NCBI GenBank assembly: GCA_942493125.1
Contig: OW818667.1
Span: 2,356,001-2,420,000, forward strand
DNA length: 64,000 nucleotides
From: Fusibacter_C sp942493125
GTDB lineage: Bacteria; Bacillota; Clostridia; Peptostreptococcales; Acidaminobacteraceae
Direction of reading: 5' to 3'
The position numbers were made by a program, and so were the translations under genes. Below, piece by piece: positions 46,301-55,125 of the stretch (position 1 is its first letter; each line of letters opens with the position of its first letter). The notes under the pieces are model-generated. The model saw nothing but the letters and a program-made list of their open reading frames with translations. It searched no databases and was not told the origin of the DNA.

Positions 46301-46484
46301 ATTATCAGAGATAGAGTTTATCGTTGAAAACAACACATCGCTGTCAACGTATTCATCGGAAATCTGTGTCGATTACTATTTGGTGGATGGTGCGCGATAT
46401 GAGGAAATTAAAGGCGAACTAGCACATAAAATCCGCAATTGTCAGGTAAAACAAGTAATCATGGTATATAAGAAAATCACATAA
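43371..46484 (+). CDS. Clan GH-Q glycoside phosphorylase-like protein 1 (cellobiose phosphorylase superfamily)
   Basis: The 1037-residue cytoplasmic protein has the plan of large GH94-related phosphorylases: an N-terminal beta-sandwich (about 1-290), a linker and an (alpha/alpha)6 barrel. Characteristic segments are SRKHGDPERDYNFF, NFRDVNQNRRSDV and KPGWNDAMNGLPG, whose Asp640 is in the position I would expect for the general acid. Such enzymes split beta-glucosidic bonds with phosphate and save ATP. It could be a 1,2-beta-oligoglucan phosphorylase; the exact linkage is not readable. The start is TTG 43371 with AGGAGG 4 bases upstream. GH30 follows. Confidence 0.75.
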   Translation: MSYYFKNDQFVIENYDKQKTFSSFLPGIAGVNGIPLWAFYSNRGQGLTSFGIKDKDEPIQEFFPANTSYQYVDKYGFRSFVKVGGAVYEPFTVNTEDDLTRNMMISRGHFSIEEINQTRKIQVKVTYFGLTNESVAGLVRKVEIKNFGDERVIDVVDGLANILPSGATNEGYKNMSNLMVSWMGVENTEKNIPFYKFRASSGDEAEVSMHHKGHFYLSFVEDDKLIKPIIDLELLFGYDTSLTVPFGFKNNDLRDLDLNHQIVVNKVPCGFTPVSKMFVNGETVEINTIIGHAADVSMINEKASSFAKKAYIAQKLSEAEAVIDALVGVVDTKTSFPMFDAYIKQNFLDNSLRGGFPLVFGEGDSKKIYHIYSRKHGDPERDYNFFTLAPEFYSQGNGNFRDVNQNRRSDVYFVPDAGLFNVKLFMNLIQLDGYNPLGVQGTTFTLKRERAEALMDQYVASNKEVFRTVFDGKFTPGKLSMQMALYDVKLKVPEETFMNRVLSEAEQHIEAIFGEGFWVDHFTYNFDLIESYLSIFPDKVETLLYEDITYRYFESPVSVLPRCKKYGLTQDGAVRQYGSIEEESHSSRFNQTNWTRNSSGEIYQTHLAQKLLTLVLTKFSSLDPFGMGIEMEANKPGWNDAMNGLPGVFGSGVSETIELVRIVRFLKEHCTKDFKILVENEQLFTGLSDVLTKKLTLFERWDAMSTVRETFRERVKTGVSGNEVILNQYDLDAFLVKVEDVLLDGIQRASACNGSIVPTYITYAATDYDVLDGQTPYGLKCVRIKAFEMHQMPNFLEAPARIMKINTPSENETLYHRLKATDLYDTALKTYKTSCKLDEMSYELGRIRAFTPGWLERESNFLHMTYKYLLGMLKGGLYEGFFEEIKSNLVCFMDPSVYGRSTLENSSFIASSVNPNPKVRGQGFVSRLSGSTAEMLSIWNHMMFGESVFKYTDDLVFSPSPILNADFFLEGRVKATLLSEIEFIVENNTSLSTYSSEICVDYYLVDGARYEEIKGELAHKIRNCQVKQVIMVYKKIT

Positions 46485-46514
46485 AATAATCGTGTACAAT
46501 ATTAAGGGGGTCAC

Positions 46515-47885
46515 ATGAGAATAATATCTGTCAGATCAGAAAGTAAAGATTCAAAATACTGGGTGAAGTTACCTGAGCGTCAAACGGGCAACTATGATCC
46601 TAAAAGACAAGTGATAGCAGTCAATAGTGGTTTAAGCTATCAAGAGTTCATGGGGTTCGGTGGTGCTTTTACTGAAGCGGCTGCATTCACCTTGTCAGAA
46701 GCGCCGGCAGATGTGAGAGATGAAGCGATGAATGCTTATTTTTCCAAAGAAAAGGGTCTTGGCTATGTTTTGGGTCGCGTCCATATTCACTCGTGTGATT
46801 TTGCACTTGAAAATTACACTTACGTAGAAGAGGGCGATGCCGAGCTTGCTACTTTCGATATATCGCGTGAGGACAAATGGGTTGTTCCAATGATTAAAGA
46901 GGCGATGGATTGTGCAAAAGCGCCAATAAAACTGTTGGCATCCCCTTGGAGCCCGCCCGCTTTCATGAAAGATACGAAAGAAATGAACTATGGTGGCAAG
47001 TTGTTGCCGGATTATTATGGACCTTGGGCGAATTATTATGTAAAATTTGTTGAGGCAATGAAAACACGCGGTATAGATATTTGGGCAGTTAGTGTTCAAA
47101 ATGAGCCTTTAGCGACTCAAACATGGGATTCGTGTATCTATACGGCAGAAGAAGAACGTGATTTCGTCAAGAACCACCTTGGCCCAGTCCTCAAGGCGTC
47201 CTATCCTGAGACCGAAATCATCATCTGGGATCATAACCGAGATGTATTGGTCGAACGTGGCGCCGTTGTATTGGCGGATAAGGAAGCGGCTAAATACGTT
47301 TGGGGAACGGGCAATCACTGGTATGTCAGTGAGGCTTTTGAAAACTTGACTGCGCTACACAATATGTTCCCCGATAAGCATCTATTGTTTACTGAAGGGT
47401 GTGTGGAGCTGACGACGACTTCTGAAAATGCAGTGTTTAACGGTTACTTGGGATCGTGGTCAAATGGCGAGCGCTATGGACGCAATATCATTGGCGATTT
47501 CAACAATTGGAGCAGAGGCTGGATTGATTGGAATTTAGTGCTCAATGAATTAGGGGGTCCAAATCACGTCTACAACTATTGTGAAGCGCCAATCATGTAT
47601 GACCGCAACAAGAAAGAACTGATCTATAATAACTCGTATTACTATATTGGTCATTTTTCAAAATTTATTGAAGTCGGTGCTAAAAGGTTAGAAATTAGCG
47701 TGACAAAAGAAGATGTCCACGCCGTTGCTTTTAAAAATCCAAACGGTGATATTGTCATCGTCGCTCAAAACGAAGGTTGGATTGCGGAACTCGCGCTAGT
47801 TATCGATGGAGAAGGCCTCAATATCAACCTTCCAGATCATTCTATAACAACATTTGTCGCGAAAAAGCAATCGGTTTCGAAGTGA
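46515..47885 (+). CDS. GH30-family glycoside hydrolase, intracellular
   Basis: The 456-residue enzyme has the GH30 TIM barrel with its side beta-domain. It shows FMGFGGAFTEAAA at the N-terminus, LLASPWSPPAFMKD, acid/base Glu197 in VQNEP and nucleophile Glu294 in LLFTEGC. GH30 members include glucosylceramidases and beta-1,6-glucanases. No signal peptide is seen, so it acts on imported oligosaccharides, perhaps trimming branches before phosphorolysis. GGGGG precedes ATG 46515. It follows phosphorylase 1 by 30 bp, likely in one operon. Confidence 0.88.
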   Translation: MRIISVRSESKDSKYWVKLPERQTGNYDPKRQVIAVNSGLSYQEFMGFGGAFTEAAAFTLSEAPADVRDEAMNAYFSKEKGLGYVLGRVHIHSCDFALENYTYVEEGDAELATFDISREDKWVVPMIKEAMDCAKAPIKLLASPWSPPAFMKDTKEMNYGGKLLPDYYGPWANYYVKFVEAMKTRGIDIWAVSVQNEPLATQTWDSCIYTAEEERDFVKNHLGPVLKASYPETEIIIWDHNRDVLVERGAVVLADKEAAKYVWGTGNHWYVSEAFENLTALHNMFPDKHLLFTEGCVELTTTSENAVFNGYLGSWSNGERYGRNIIGDFNNWSRGWIDWNLVLNELGGPNHVYNYCEAPIMYDRNKKELIYNNSYYYIGHFSKFIEVGAKRLEISVTKEDVHAVAFKNPNGDIVIVAQNEGWIAELALVIDGEGLNINLPDHSITTFVAKKQSVSK

Positions 47886-47981
47886 TTTATATGTAGCTGT
47901 GTCAAATTCAAAGTAAGTTTACAAGTGTAAATATGAGAATTTAGAACGCTTTTGTGCTTTTTTCGATGCGGTTTCAAGTGG

Positions 47982-48030
47982 AATTCGCAATGCTTTTTTT
48001 ATGCCTGCGGGATAAAAAAAGTTGCGAATT
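47982..48030. terminator. Long hairpin between the GH30 and importer genes
   Basis: AATTCGCAA pairs with TTGCGAATT, and an inner T run pairs with an A run (47994-48002 with 48012-48020) around GCCTGCGG. It may end the first operon or stabilise its RNA. No T tail follows, so termination is uncertain. Confidence 0.5.
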
Positions 48031-48070
48031 TCAAAAATAAAAAAGCTTTTACAAAATAATTAGAAAGTTC

Positions 48071-48100
48071 TTGAAACCGGTTTCGTATATGTGCTATATT
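48071..48100 (+). promoter_or_regulatory. Importer promoter with overlapping LacI-type operator
   Basis: TTGAAA and TATATT are separated by 18 bases. A perfect palindrome, GAAACCGGTTTC (48073-48084), covers the -35 box and spacer, a typical repression position. GGTTTC half-sites also occur near 47873 and 47970. Confidence 0.75.
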
Positions 48101-48151
48101 ATAGTTACAACATTTTAACATGTTGAAAAAAATTTGTAAAAGGGGATTACA

Positions 48152-49696
48152 ATGAGAAAAATATCGAAATTGCTTGTTTTCTTATTAGTGGCTTTACTGG
48201 TTTTAACGGCTTGTGGCAATAAAGTCGAAGAGACGCCAAGCGTTGTAGTTGATGAATCAAAAGATTATTCAACAGAAAAGTTAGTGGTTTGGTCATTTAC
48301 TGATGAACTTTCAACGGCTGGTGACGTCGATCATTTTAAAGAACTTTATACAGCTGAAGGAAAACCTTTTGAAGGCATGGAAGTGGAATTTGTAGCTGTA
48401 TCTATTCAAGATGGCTATATGGATAAAATATTGCCTGCACTTGAATCAGGTAATGGACCAGACGTTTTTACAGGCGAGCTAGACCACATCAAGCAATTCA
48501 TTGAAGCAGGCTATTATGCGGACATCGAATCGATGATGGCAAGTGATCCTGAAATAGATTTTGAAGCTGAAAAAGCGGATTATAAAGAATATATCTGGCA
48601 ATCAGGTATCGATCCAGCAACAGGAAAATTAGCTGCATTGTCATGGCAAGTAACACCAGGTGCTATCTTCTTTAAAGTAGATATGGCAGCTGAAATTTGG
48701 GGTACTGAAGCTGGTTTCCCAGCAGAGGGCTCTGCTGATTACAATGCATCAGTTACAAACTGGATGAATGCAAACAAATTCAATACAGTTGAGAATTTAC
48801 TTGTCGCTCAAAAAGAAGTAAAAGCATTCAATCCAAACTGGCGTTTATTCCCAGATGATCAAGCGGTAAGACACTTTGCTGCAGGTACAAATGAACCGGC
48901 AATGTGGATTGATGCTGATGGCAAATTGAATCCTGCTAAGATCAAAGAACAAATTCCTTACATCAATTTGGTAAAAGAGATGTATGGTGAGACAATCGCT
49001 GACTCATTGACAGCAAATGCTGCAGAGTGGGGCGGTCCTTGGTTTGATGCAATGGATAAAGAGCTAGTCGATGCTGAAGGCAACACATGGGAAGTTATGG
49101 CGTATTCAATGCCTACATGGGGCTTAAAGTATATTATCGAACCAAACATGGAAAAAGTTGACGCAGCAGGCGTTTCACTTCCTAAACCAGCGGAAGATGC
49201 TGATCAAGCAACGAAAGATGCTTTTGCAGCAGCTGCATTTAAAGGCAACTGGGGTATGGCTTCAGGTCCTAACTCATATTTCTGGGGCGGCACTTATCTA
49301 GGTATTAACTCAGATACGAAACTTCCAGAAGTTGCATTCGCATTCTTAAAATCAATGTTGTTTGACAAAGAGCGTTTAGCAGAGCGTCAAGCGGCAGACG
49401 GCGATATGTATTCTGTTGAATCTGTTATGGCACCTGTAATTGCAAATTATGAAGGCAGAGAGTCTTTAGGTGGTATGAACCACTTGAAAGTCTTTAACGA
49501 AGAAGCAGCTAAAATCGATTTATCTAATGTTACGATCTATGATAGAGGGTTGAATGATATGTTAGGTATTCATATCACAAACTACAAGCAAGGCGCAGAC
49601 GGTTACAATACAATCGCTGATGTCTTAACGAAATTCTACTCGGATGTACAAGTAACGTATCCAGAAATTTATGTAGATGGTTTACCAACTAATTAG
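48152..49696 (+). CDS. ABC importer solute-binding lipoprotein for oligosaccharides
   Basis: The 514-residue protein has a lipoprotein signal (LLVALLVLTAC, Cys about residue 21) and the family 1 sugar-binding fold (KLVVWSFTDEL, NGPDVFTGELDHIKQFI, NSYFWGGTYLGIN). It is larger than usual, about 430 residues, with Trp-rich segments that suit long oligosaccharides. AGGGGA precedes ATG 48152. Its promoter carries the LacI-type operator, and the permease genes follow after two hairpins that would let the binding protein be made in excess. Confidence 0.88.
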   Translation: MRKISKLLVFLLVALLVLTACGNKVEETPSVVVDESKDYSTEKLVVWSFTDELSTAGDVDHFKELYTAEGKPFEGMEVEFVAVSIQDGYMDKILPALESGNGPDVFTGELDHIKQFIEAGYYADIESMMASDPEIDFEAEKADYKEYIWQSGIDPATGKLAALSWQVTPGAIFFKVDMAAEIWGTEAGFPAEGSADYNASVTNWMNANKFNTVENLLVAQKEVKAFNPNWRLFPDDQAVRHFAAGTNEPAMWIDADGKLNPAKIKEQIPYINLVKEMYGETIADSLTANAAEWGGPWFDAMDKELVDAEGNTWEVMAYSMPTWGLKYIIEPNMEKVDAAGVSLPKPAEDADQATKDAFAAAAFKGNWGMASGPNSYFWGGTYLGINSDTKLPEVAFAFLKSMLFDKERLAERQAADGDMYSVESVMAPVIANYEGRESLGGMNHLKVFNEEAAKIDLSNVTIYDRGLNDMLGIHITNYKQGADGYNTIADVLTKFYSDVQVTYPEIYVDGLPTN

Positions 49697-49700
49697 AAAG

Positions 49701-49727
49701 GAAATTGCATAAGCATTACGCAATTTC
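49701..49727 (+). repeat. First hairpin after the binding-protein gene
   Basis: GAAATTGC pairs with GCAATTTC around an 11-base loop, 4 bp after the stop codon. Confidence 0.6.
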
Positions 49728-49745
49728 TCCAAGTATAGAAATAAC

Positions 49746-49774
49746 ACAAAAGTAGACTTTATGTCTACTTTTGT
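49746..49774 (+). repeat. Second hairpin before the permease genes
   Basis: ACAAAAGTAGAC pairs perfectly with GTCTACTTTTGT around TTTAT. With the preceding hairpin it is probably an RNA-stabilising or partly terminating structure that sets binding-protein to permease ratio. Confidence 0.65.
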
Positions 49775-49788
49775 ATATGGAGGGCTAT

Positions 49789-50754
49789 ATGAAAAATATG
49801 AAAGATAGAATTGGGTACCTTTTTATATCGCCCTTTTTCTTAGTTTTCTTCCTTTTTAATGCATATCCAATCTTTTTTACGTTGTACCTTTCAATGACAA
49901 GATACAAAGGTTATGGCAAAAAAGTGTTTATTGGCATTGATAATTTCAAACTGATCTTTAAGGACCCCAATGTCGTTGATGCGTTTATCAACACATTGAA
50001 GATTTGGGGTGTGAATATACTGTTCCAAGTATTTTTGGCGCTTTTGTTGGTCATGATTTTCTCGGATATTAAATATAAAGTAAAAGGACTTGGTTTTTTT
50101 AGAGTTGTATTCTACTTGCCAAACTTGATTGCTTCTGCAACCATTGCGCTCATTTTTATGAAATTGCTGGATAAGGATTATGGGGTTGTCAATCAGGTGC
50201 TTTTCAACATTAGTTGGATTGACAAGTCGATTGGTTGGTTGACTAAACCGATTTTGGCTCAAATGAGCGTTTCTGCTATACAGACTTGGATGTGGTTCGG
50301 CAATTCGTTTATTCTATTTATGGCGTCCGTGCAAGCTGTCAGCAAAGAAACATTTGAAGCGGCAAGGATTGATGGCGCAGGTAGGCTCCAAGTGTTATTG
50401 AATATCACGATTCCTTCGATTAAACCAATTTTGATGTATGTCATGATTACGGGTCTTATTGGCGGCTTGCAACTTTTTGATATTCCATTCCTAATCACAG
50501 ATGGCAAAGGATTCCCGGAAGGAAGTCTAAATACGATGATCGTCTATATTTACAATATGGCATTTGTCTATAAAAATTATGGGTATGCATCAGCATTATC
50601 CTTTGCGCTATTTATAGTGATCATGATGTTTACAGTTGTATTTACAGTTATGACGAATAGAACGGAACTTAAAGAGTTTTTCCATAACCGTAAGGAAAGA
50701 AAGGCAAGAAAGAAAAGCCTAGCTGCAACGAAGGGAAGTGCGAAATATGAATAA
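49789..50754 (+). CDS. ABC sugar importer permease, MalF/UgpA type
   Basis: The 321-residue protein has six predicted membrane helices and the EAA loop EAARIDGAGRLQVLLNITIP that docks the ATPase. I start at ATG 49789, 5 bases after GGAGGG. The C-terminal tail is highly basic (HNRKERKARKKS). It overlaps the second permease by 8 bp. No ATPase gene is in the locus, so a shared MsmX-type ATPase elsewhere is likely. Confidence 0.92.
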   Translation: MKNMKDRIGYLFISPFFLVFFLFNAYPIFFTLYLSMTRYKGYGKKVFIGIDNFKLIFKDPNVVDAFINTLKIWGVNILFQVFLALLLVMIFSDIKYKVKGLGFFRVVFYLPNLIASATIALIFMKLLDKDYGVVNQVLFNISWIDKSIGWLTKPILAQMSVSAIQTWMWFGNSFILFMASVQAVSKETFEAARIDGAGRLQVLLNITIPSIKPILMYVMITGLIGGLQLFDIPFLITDGKGFPEGSLNTMIVYIYNMAFVYKNYGYASALSFALFIVIMMFTVVFTVMTNRTELKEFFHNRKERKARKKSLAATKGSAKYE

Positions 50755-51610
50755 AAAAATCCAAGAAACAAAAAGAAAAAGAAAGAACTTAATCGTTTAT
50801 TCCTGTATTTACCTTTTTCTTGCTCTGTTGGTAGTCGTTGCGATTATCCCTTTTTGGATTGTGATCATCAATGCGACACGTGATGGTATGGCAATTTCGA
50901 CGCAAGGTGTTACAATATTCCCAGGGACCAGTTTAGCGGAAAATTATGAGATTCTCGTAAAAAATGTTGACGTCGTACGTGGTTTCCTAAATTCACTTAA
51001 GATTGCACTATTGGTTACTGTATTATCCGGATATTTTTCAGCATTAACCGCATATGGCTTCCACATGTATAACTTTCGAGGGAAAAATTTCCTATTTGGT
51101 ATCATTCTCATTTTCATGATGATTCCAAGCCAGTTGGCATTTTTAGGTTATGTCAAATGGATGACCCAACTCGGTTTAATGGACAATCATTTGGCCTTGA
51201 TCATCCCCGCAGTTGCTTCCATAGGGACCGTGTTTTTTTTAAGAGCGTATATCAGTTCGTCACTTAGTAAAGAAATCATAGAATCAGCAAGGATTGATGG
51301 TGCTGGTGAATTATATATTTTCCATCGAATCGCATTGCCACTTATGGCACCAGGCGTTGCGACGATGTCGATCTTTACATTTATCGGATCTTGGAACAAT
51401 TACCTCAGTGCAAGGGTTATATTGAGTTCAAAGGCGAATGAAACGCTTCCTATGGTTATTTCTTCTTTGAAAGCATTGAAGATTTGGCATCAAAACCAAG
51501 GTGCAATCTATCTAGGATTTGCAATTTCGATTATTCCAATAGTCGTTGTGTTCATTTTTGCTTCAAAATATCTCATTGAGAATATATCAGCAGGTGCAGT
51601 AAAAGGCTAG
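50747..51610 (+). CDS. ABC sugar importer permease, MalG/UgpE type
   Basis: The 287-residue protein has a basic N-terminus, about six membrane helices and the EAA loop ESARIDGAGELYIFHRIALP. I start at ATG 50747; GGAAGTG lies 6 bases upstream, inside the previous gene. It forms the translocation pore with the MalF-type partner. Phosphorylase 2 follows after 25 bp. Confidence 0.92.
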   Translation: MNKKIQETKRKRKNLIVYSCIYLFLALLVVVAIIPFWIVIINATRDGMAISTQGVTIFPGTSLAENYEILVKNVDVVRGFLNSLKIALLVTVLSGYFSALTAYGFHMYNFRGKNFLFGIILIFMMIPSQLAFLGYVKWMTQLGLMDNHLALIIPAVASIGTVFFLRAYISSSLSKEIIESARIDGAGELYIFHRIALPLMAPGVATMSIFTFIGSWNNYLSARVILSSKANETLPMVISSLKALKIWHQNQGAIYLGFAISIIPIVVVFIFASKYLIENISAGAVKG

Positions 51611-51635
51611 ATACCATGCTTAGAAAGGATTTTAT

Positions 51636-54600
51636 ATGAAAGATACCAATTTATATTTTGGTGACATGCTTTTATGCTCAAATTCAAGTGAGGTTTTATT
51701 TGAAACGGTTGAAGCTAAAAATGACACGTATTTTAAAATAGAGAACTATGATGAAATGACACCTTTTTTTATGACGATTGTCAGCGATGTGGATTTCTGG
51801 TTATTTGTTTCAAGTACAGGTGGCATAACAGCGGGACGTAAAACACCTGAATCGGCTTTGTTTCCATATTATACGGATGACAAGATTCACGATAGCAATG
51901 AAACGACCGGCTCACATACTGTGTTGATTGTTTCTGATGGAAAAAAGAACTACTTATGGAAACCCTTTTCTAAACACAATTCAAGCGTTTATAGAATCAC
52001 TAGAAATCTTTATAAAAATACAATTGGCAATAAAATTATGTTCGAAGAAGTCAATCGTGATTTGAACGTTACGTTCAGGTATACGTGGAAAACGAGTGAT
52101 CAATACGGGTTTATTAAGCATTCGGAGCTCTTGAATACTTCTGATAAACCTTTAACCGTTAAACTATTAGACGGCATACGCAATATCGTACCATATGGTG
52201 TGGATACGGCACTCCAAATGACGAGAAGTACTCTTGTTGACGGCTATAAGCGCTGTGAACTCGTAGAGCCTTATGGTTTGGGAATCTTTACGTTAAGTGC
52301 CATCATATCCGATAAAGCTGAACCAAGTGAATCGTTGAAATCGACAACGGTTTGGTCAAAGGGGTTGGACTATCCAACCTACTTGCTTTCAGAACAGCAA
52401 ATTCACGCTTTCGAATGCAACAGGAACATCGTTGCAGAATATGATGTGAAAGGTCGAAGAGGGGCTTTTTACGTATCGAGTACGGTTCAACTAGGTGCTC
52501 GAGAAACCAAAGAGTGGTTTATCGTCTCTGAGTTAAATCAAAGTGCCGCTAAAATTGAATGGTTGATGCATGAAATCGACATGAGCGATTCGATTCTATC
52601 GAAACTAGAAAAGGACGTCTTAAAAGGCGATCAAAATCTCAAGAAACTCGTATTTGAAGCCGACGGTTTTCAACTGACAGGCAATCAAAATATGACCTAT
52701 AGACATTTTTCAAATACGCTATACAACATCATGCGTGGTGGGATTTATGCCGATGGGTATGACATTCAAACGAGCGATTTGAAGCACTTTATAGGAAAAT
52801 GGAACAAAGGCGTTTTCAGCAAGCATACGGATTATTTGAACACATTGCCAGAAGTTGTGAATTACTTTGAACTGCTTGAAATGATTGAAAATCGAAAGGA
52901 TTCCGATTTGGAACGCCTCATTAGGGAATATTTGCCACTCACCTATTCAAGGCGTCATGGGGACCCAAGCCGACCATGGAATAAGTTCAATATAGAAATA
53001 ACAAAGGAAAACGGAGAGAAAAACTTAAACTTCGAAGGAAATTGGAGAGATATTTTTCAAAACTGGGAAGCTTTATCGCTCTCTTATCCAGGATATATCG
53101 AGAGTATCATTTCAAAATTCGTAAATGCTTCTACAGCAGATGGCTATAATCCTTACCGCATCACAAAAGAAGGTGTGGATTGGGAAGTGTTGGACTCAAT
53201 TGATCCTTGGTCAAACATCGGATATTGGGGCGATCACCAGGTGATCTATCTTCTAAAATTAATGGAACTGTCTAGAAGATACAATCCAGAGTCATTGCTC
53301 GCTTTGCTGCATAAAGATATTTTTGTCTATGCAAATGTGCCCTATAGAATAAAAGGTCTAGAAGATCTTTTATCTGATCCCAAAAATACAATTATTTTTG
53401 ATGCGGCATGTGAAAAACGTATTGAGGAAATGGTAGGTGAAATTGGCGCTGATGGAAAGCTCATAAGGGTAAATGAGTCATTATATCATGTCAATTTGAT
53501 GGAAAAACTGCTTGTGGTACTTCTTTCAAAGCTTTCAAATTTCATCCCAAAGGGTGGCATTTGGATGAATACGCAACGCCCAGAATGGAATGATGCAAAT
53601 AATGCATTGGTAGGCAATGGTATTTCAATGGTTACACTCTACTATTTGTATAGATACTTGAGCTTTGTAGATGAGCTTGTGGAAAATCTAGACGAAGAGG
53701 TTTTCATTTCGGTTGAAGTAAAGAGGATGTTTGAAGGTATTGAAACCATTTTAAATAATACCGCGAAATACTTGGGTTCTCCAATCAGTGACGAAGTACG
53801 TTTTGAGATGGTCACAAATCTGGGTCGTGTTGGTGAAGCTTACCGTCACGCCATTTACACAAACGGTTTTGTCGGTGAAAAAGAAGGCCTATCAAAAGAT
53901 TCTTTGAGAGCTTTTGTTAAAATTACAAAGGCGCATATAAAGGATACAATCGATGATAATAGGCGTGAAGATGGTTTGTATCATGCATACAATTTAGTGA
54001 AATTCAGTAAGGATGCATGTCGCATATCTTATTTATATGAAATGCTCGAAGGCCAAGTTGCGGTACTTAGCTCTTGCGCCTTAAGTTCTGAAGAAACTTT
54101 GCATGTACTGGAAGCTCTAAGACAAAGCGCCATATATCGCAAGGATCAGAACAGTTATATGCTTTATCCGGTGCGTGACTTACCAAAGTTCTTAAGCAAA
54201 AACCTCATTCCGGAGCAAATCGTCAGGTCGTCTCGCGTTTTAAGCATGGAAATCGAAAAAGGCTTAACGCGATTTGTTGAAAAAGATGTAAAAGGCCAGT
54301 ATCATTTTAATGGTGCGTTCAGAAATGGTGGCGAAATCGTAGAGGCAATCCTCAAAACTGGAGAATATGCACGAGAGGAAGTCTTGGAGGTTGGTGAGAT
54401 TTTTACTGAGCTGTTTGATCATCACGCATTCACAGGCCGTTCAGGAACTTTTTACAAGTACGAAGGACTAGGCTGTATCTATTGGCACATGGTTTCTAAG
54501 CTCGTATTGGCAACACAGGAAAATTATAGTGCAGTTGTCAAACAAAATGGGCAGGGTGAGGTCGCCAATAAGTTAGCTGAGATTTTTCATGATTTGAGAG

Positions 54601-55058
54601 CGGGAATCGGAGTGGAGAAATCGCCAGTAGATTATGGTGCATTTCCAACGGATGCTTATTCCCATACGCCAAGTTTTGCAGGTGTTCAGCAACCTGGTAT
54701 GACCGGTCAAGTGAAAGAAGACATCATATCAAGATTTGGAGAGCTGGGTGTTACTATTATTGGCGGTGAAATCAATTTTGATCCGCGTCTTTTATTAAAA
54801 TCGGAATTCCTTTCAAAAAGAGCAAATTGGGTGTTGCCTGAAAAGACGCTCACGTTAGAAAAAAATCAACTTGGTTTTACAGTATGTTCCGTTCCAATTG
54901 TCTATGAATTAAATAACTACCAGGCGATCACAGTCATTTATAACAATGGCGACAAATATACTTTTGAAAACATTTTGAAACTCAATAAAGAGATTAGTCG
55001 AAGTATATTCCATCGTGAGGGAAAGATAGCGAAGATTATAGTTAGAATCAATTATTAG
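51636..55058 (+). CDS. Clan GH-Q glycoside phosphorylase-like protein 2
   Basis: The 1140-residue protein shares the plan of phosphorylase 1 but is clearly a different subfamily. Diagnostic segments are YSRRHGDPSRPWNKF, GNWRDIFQNWEAL, DPWSNIGYWGDHQVIYL and RPEWNDANNALVG, with Asp653 in the general-acid position. Length and these motifs resemble GH161-type beta-1,3-glucan phosphorylases, but this cannot be settled by eye. It has no signal peptide, so acts on imported glucan oligosaccharides. AGAAAGG precedes ATG 51636. It is the last gene of the importer operon and is followed by a terminator. Confidence 0.75.
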   Translation: MKDTNLYFGDMLLCSNSSEVLFETVEAKNDTYFKIENYDEMTPFFMTIVSDVDFWLFVSSTGGITAGRKTPESALFPYYTDDKIHDSNETTGSHTVLIVSDGKKNYLWKPFSKHNSSVYRITRNLYKNTIGNKIMFEEVNRDLNVTFRYTWKTSDQYGFIKHSELLNTSDKPLTVKLLDGIRNIVPYGVDTALQMTRSTLVDGYKRCELVEPYGLGIFTLSAIISDKAEPSESLKSTTVWSKGLDYPTYLLSEQQIHAFECNRNIVAEYDVKGRRGAFYVSSTVQLGARETKEWFIVSELNQSAAKIEWLMHEIDMSDSILSKLEKDVLKGDQNLKKLVFEADGFQLTGNQNMTYRHFSNTLYNIMRGGIYADGYDIQTSDLKHFIGKWNKGVFSKHTDYLNTLPEVVNYFELLEMIENRKDSDLERLIREYLPLTYSRRHGDPSRPWNKFNIEITKENGEKNLNFEGNWRDIFQNWEALSLSYPGYIESIISKFVNASTADGYNPYRITKEGVDWEVLDSIDPWSNIGYWGDHQVIYLLKLMELSRRYNPESLLALLHKDIFVYANVPYRIKGLEDLLSDPKNTIIFDAACEKRIEEMVGEIGADGKLIRVNESLYHVNLMEKLLVVLLSKLSNFIPKGGIWMNTQRPEWNDANNALVGNGISMVTLYYLYRYLSFVDELVENLDEEVFISVEVKRMFEGIETILNNTAKYLGSPISDEVRFEMVTNLGRVGEAYRHAIYTNGFVGEKEGLSKDSLRAFVKITKAHIKDTIDDNRREDGLYHAYNLVKFSKDACRISYLYEMLEGQVAVLSSCALSSEETLHVLEALRQSAIYRKDQNSYMLYPVRDLPKFLSKNLIPEQIVRSSRVLSMEIEKGLTRFVEKDVKGQYHFNGAFRNGGEIVEAILKTGEYAREEVLEVGEIFTELFDHHAFTGRSGTFYKYEGLGCIYWHMVSKLVLATQENYSAVVKQNGQGEVANKLAEIFHDLRAGIGVEKSPVDYGAFPTDAYSHTPSFAGVQQPGMTGQVKEDIISRFGELGVTIIGGEINFDPRLLLKSEFLSKRANWVLPEKTLTLEKNQLGFTVCSVPIVYELNNYQAITVIYNNGDKYTFENILKLNKEISRSIFHREGKIAKIIVRINY

Positions 55059-55081
55059 ACGCAATTATTAAACGCAAAATA

Positions 55082-55124
55082 AAGGAAGCATAGAGCGATA
55101 TCGCTCAGGTGCTTCCTTTTTTTG
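55082..55124. terminator. Bidirectional terminator between converging genes
   Basis: AAGGAAGCA pairs with TGCTTCCTT, with GAGCGATATCGCTC inside, flanked by A and T runs. Confidence 0.85.
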
Positions 55125-55125
55125 A

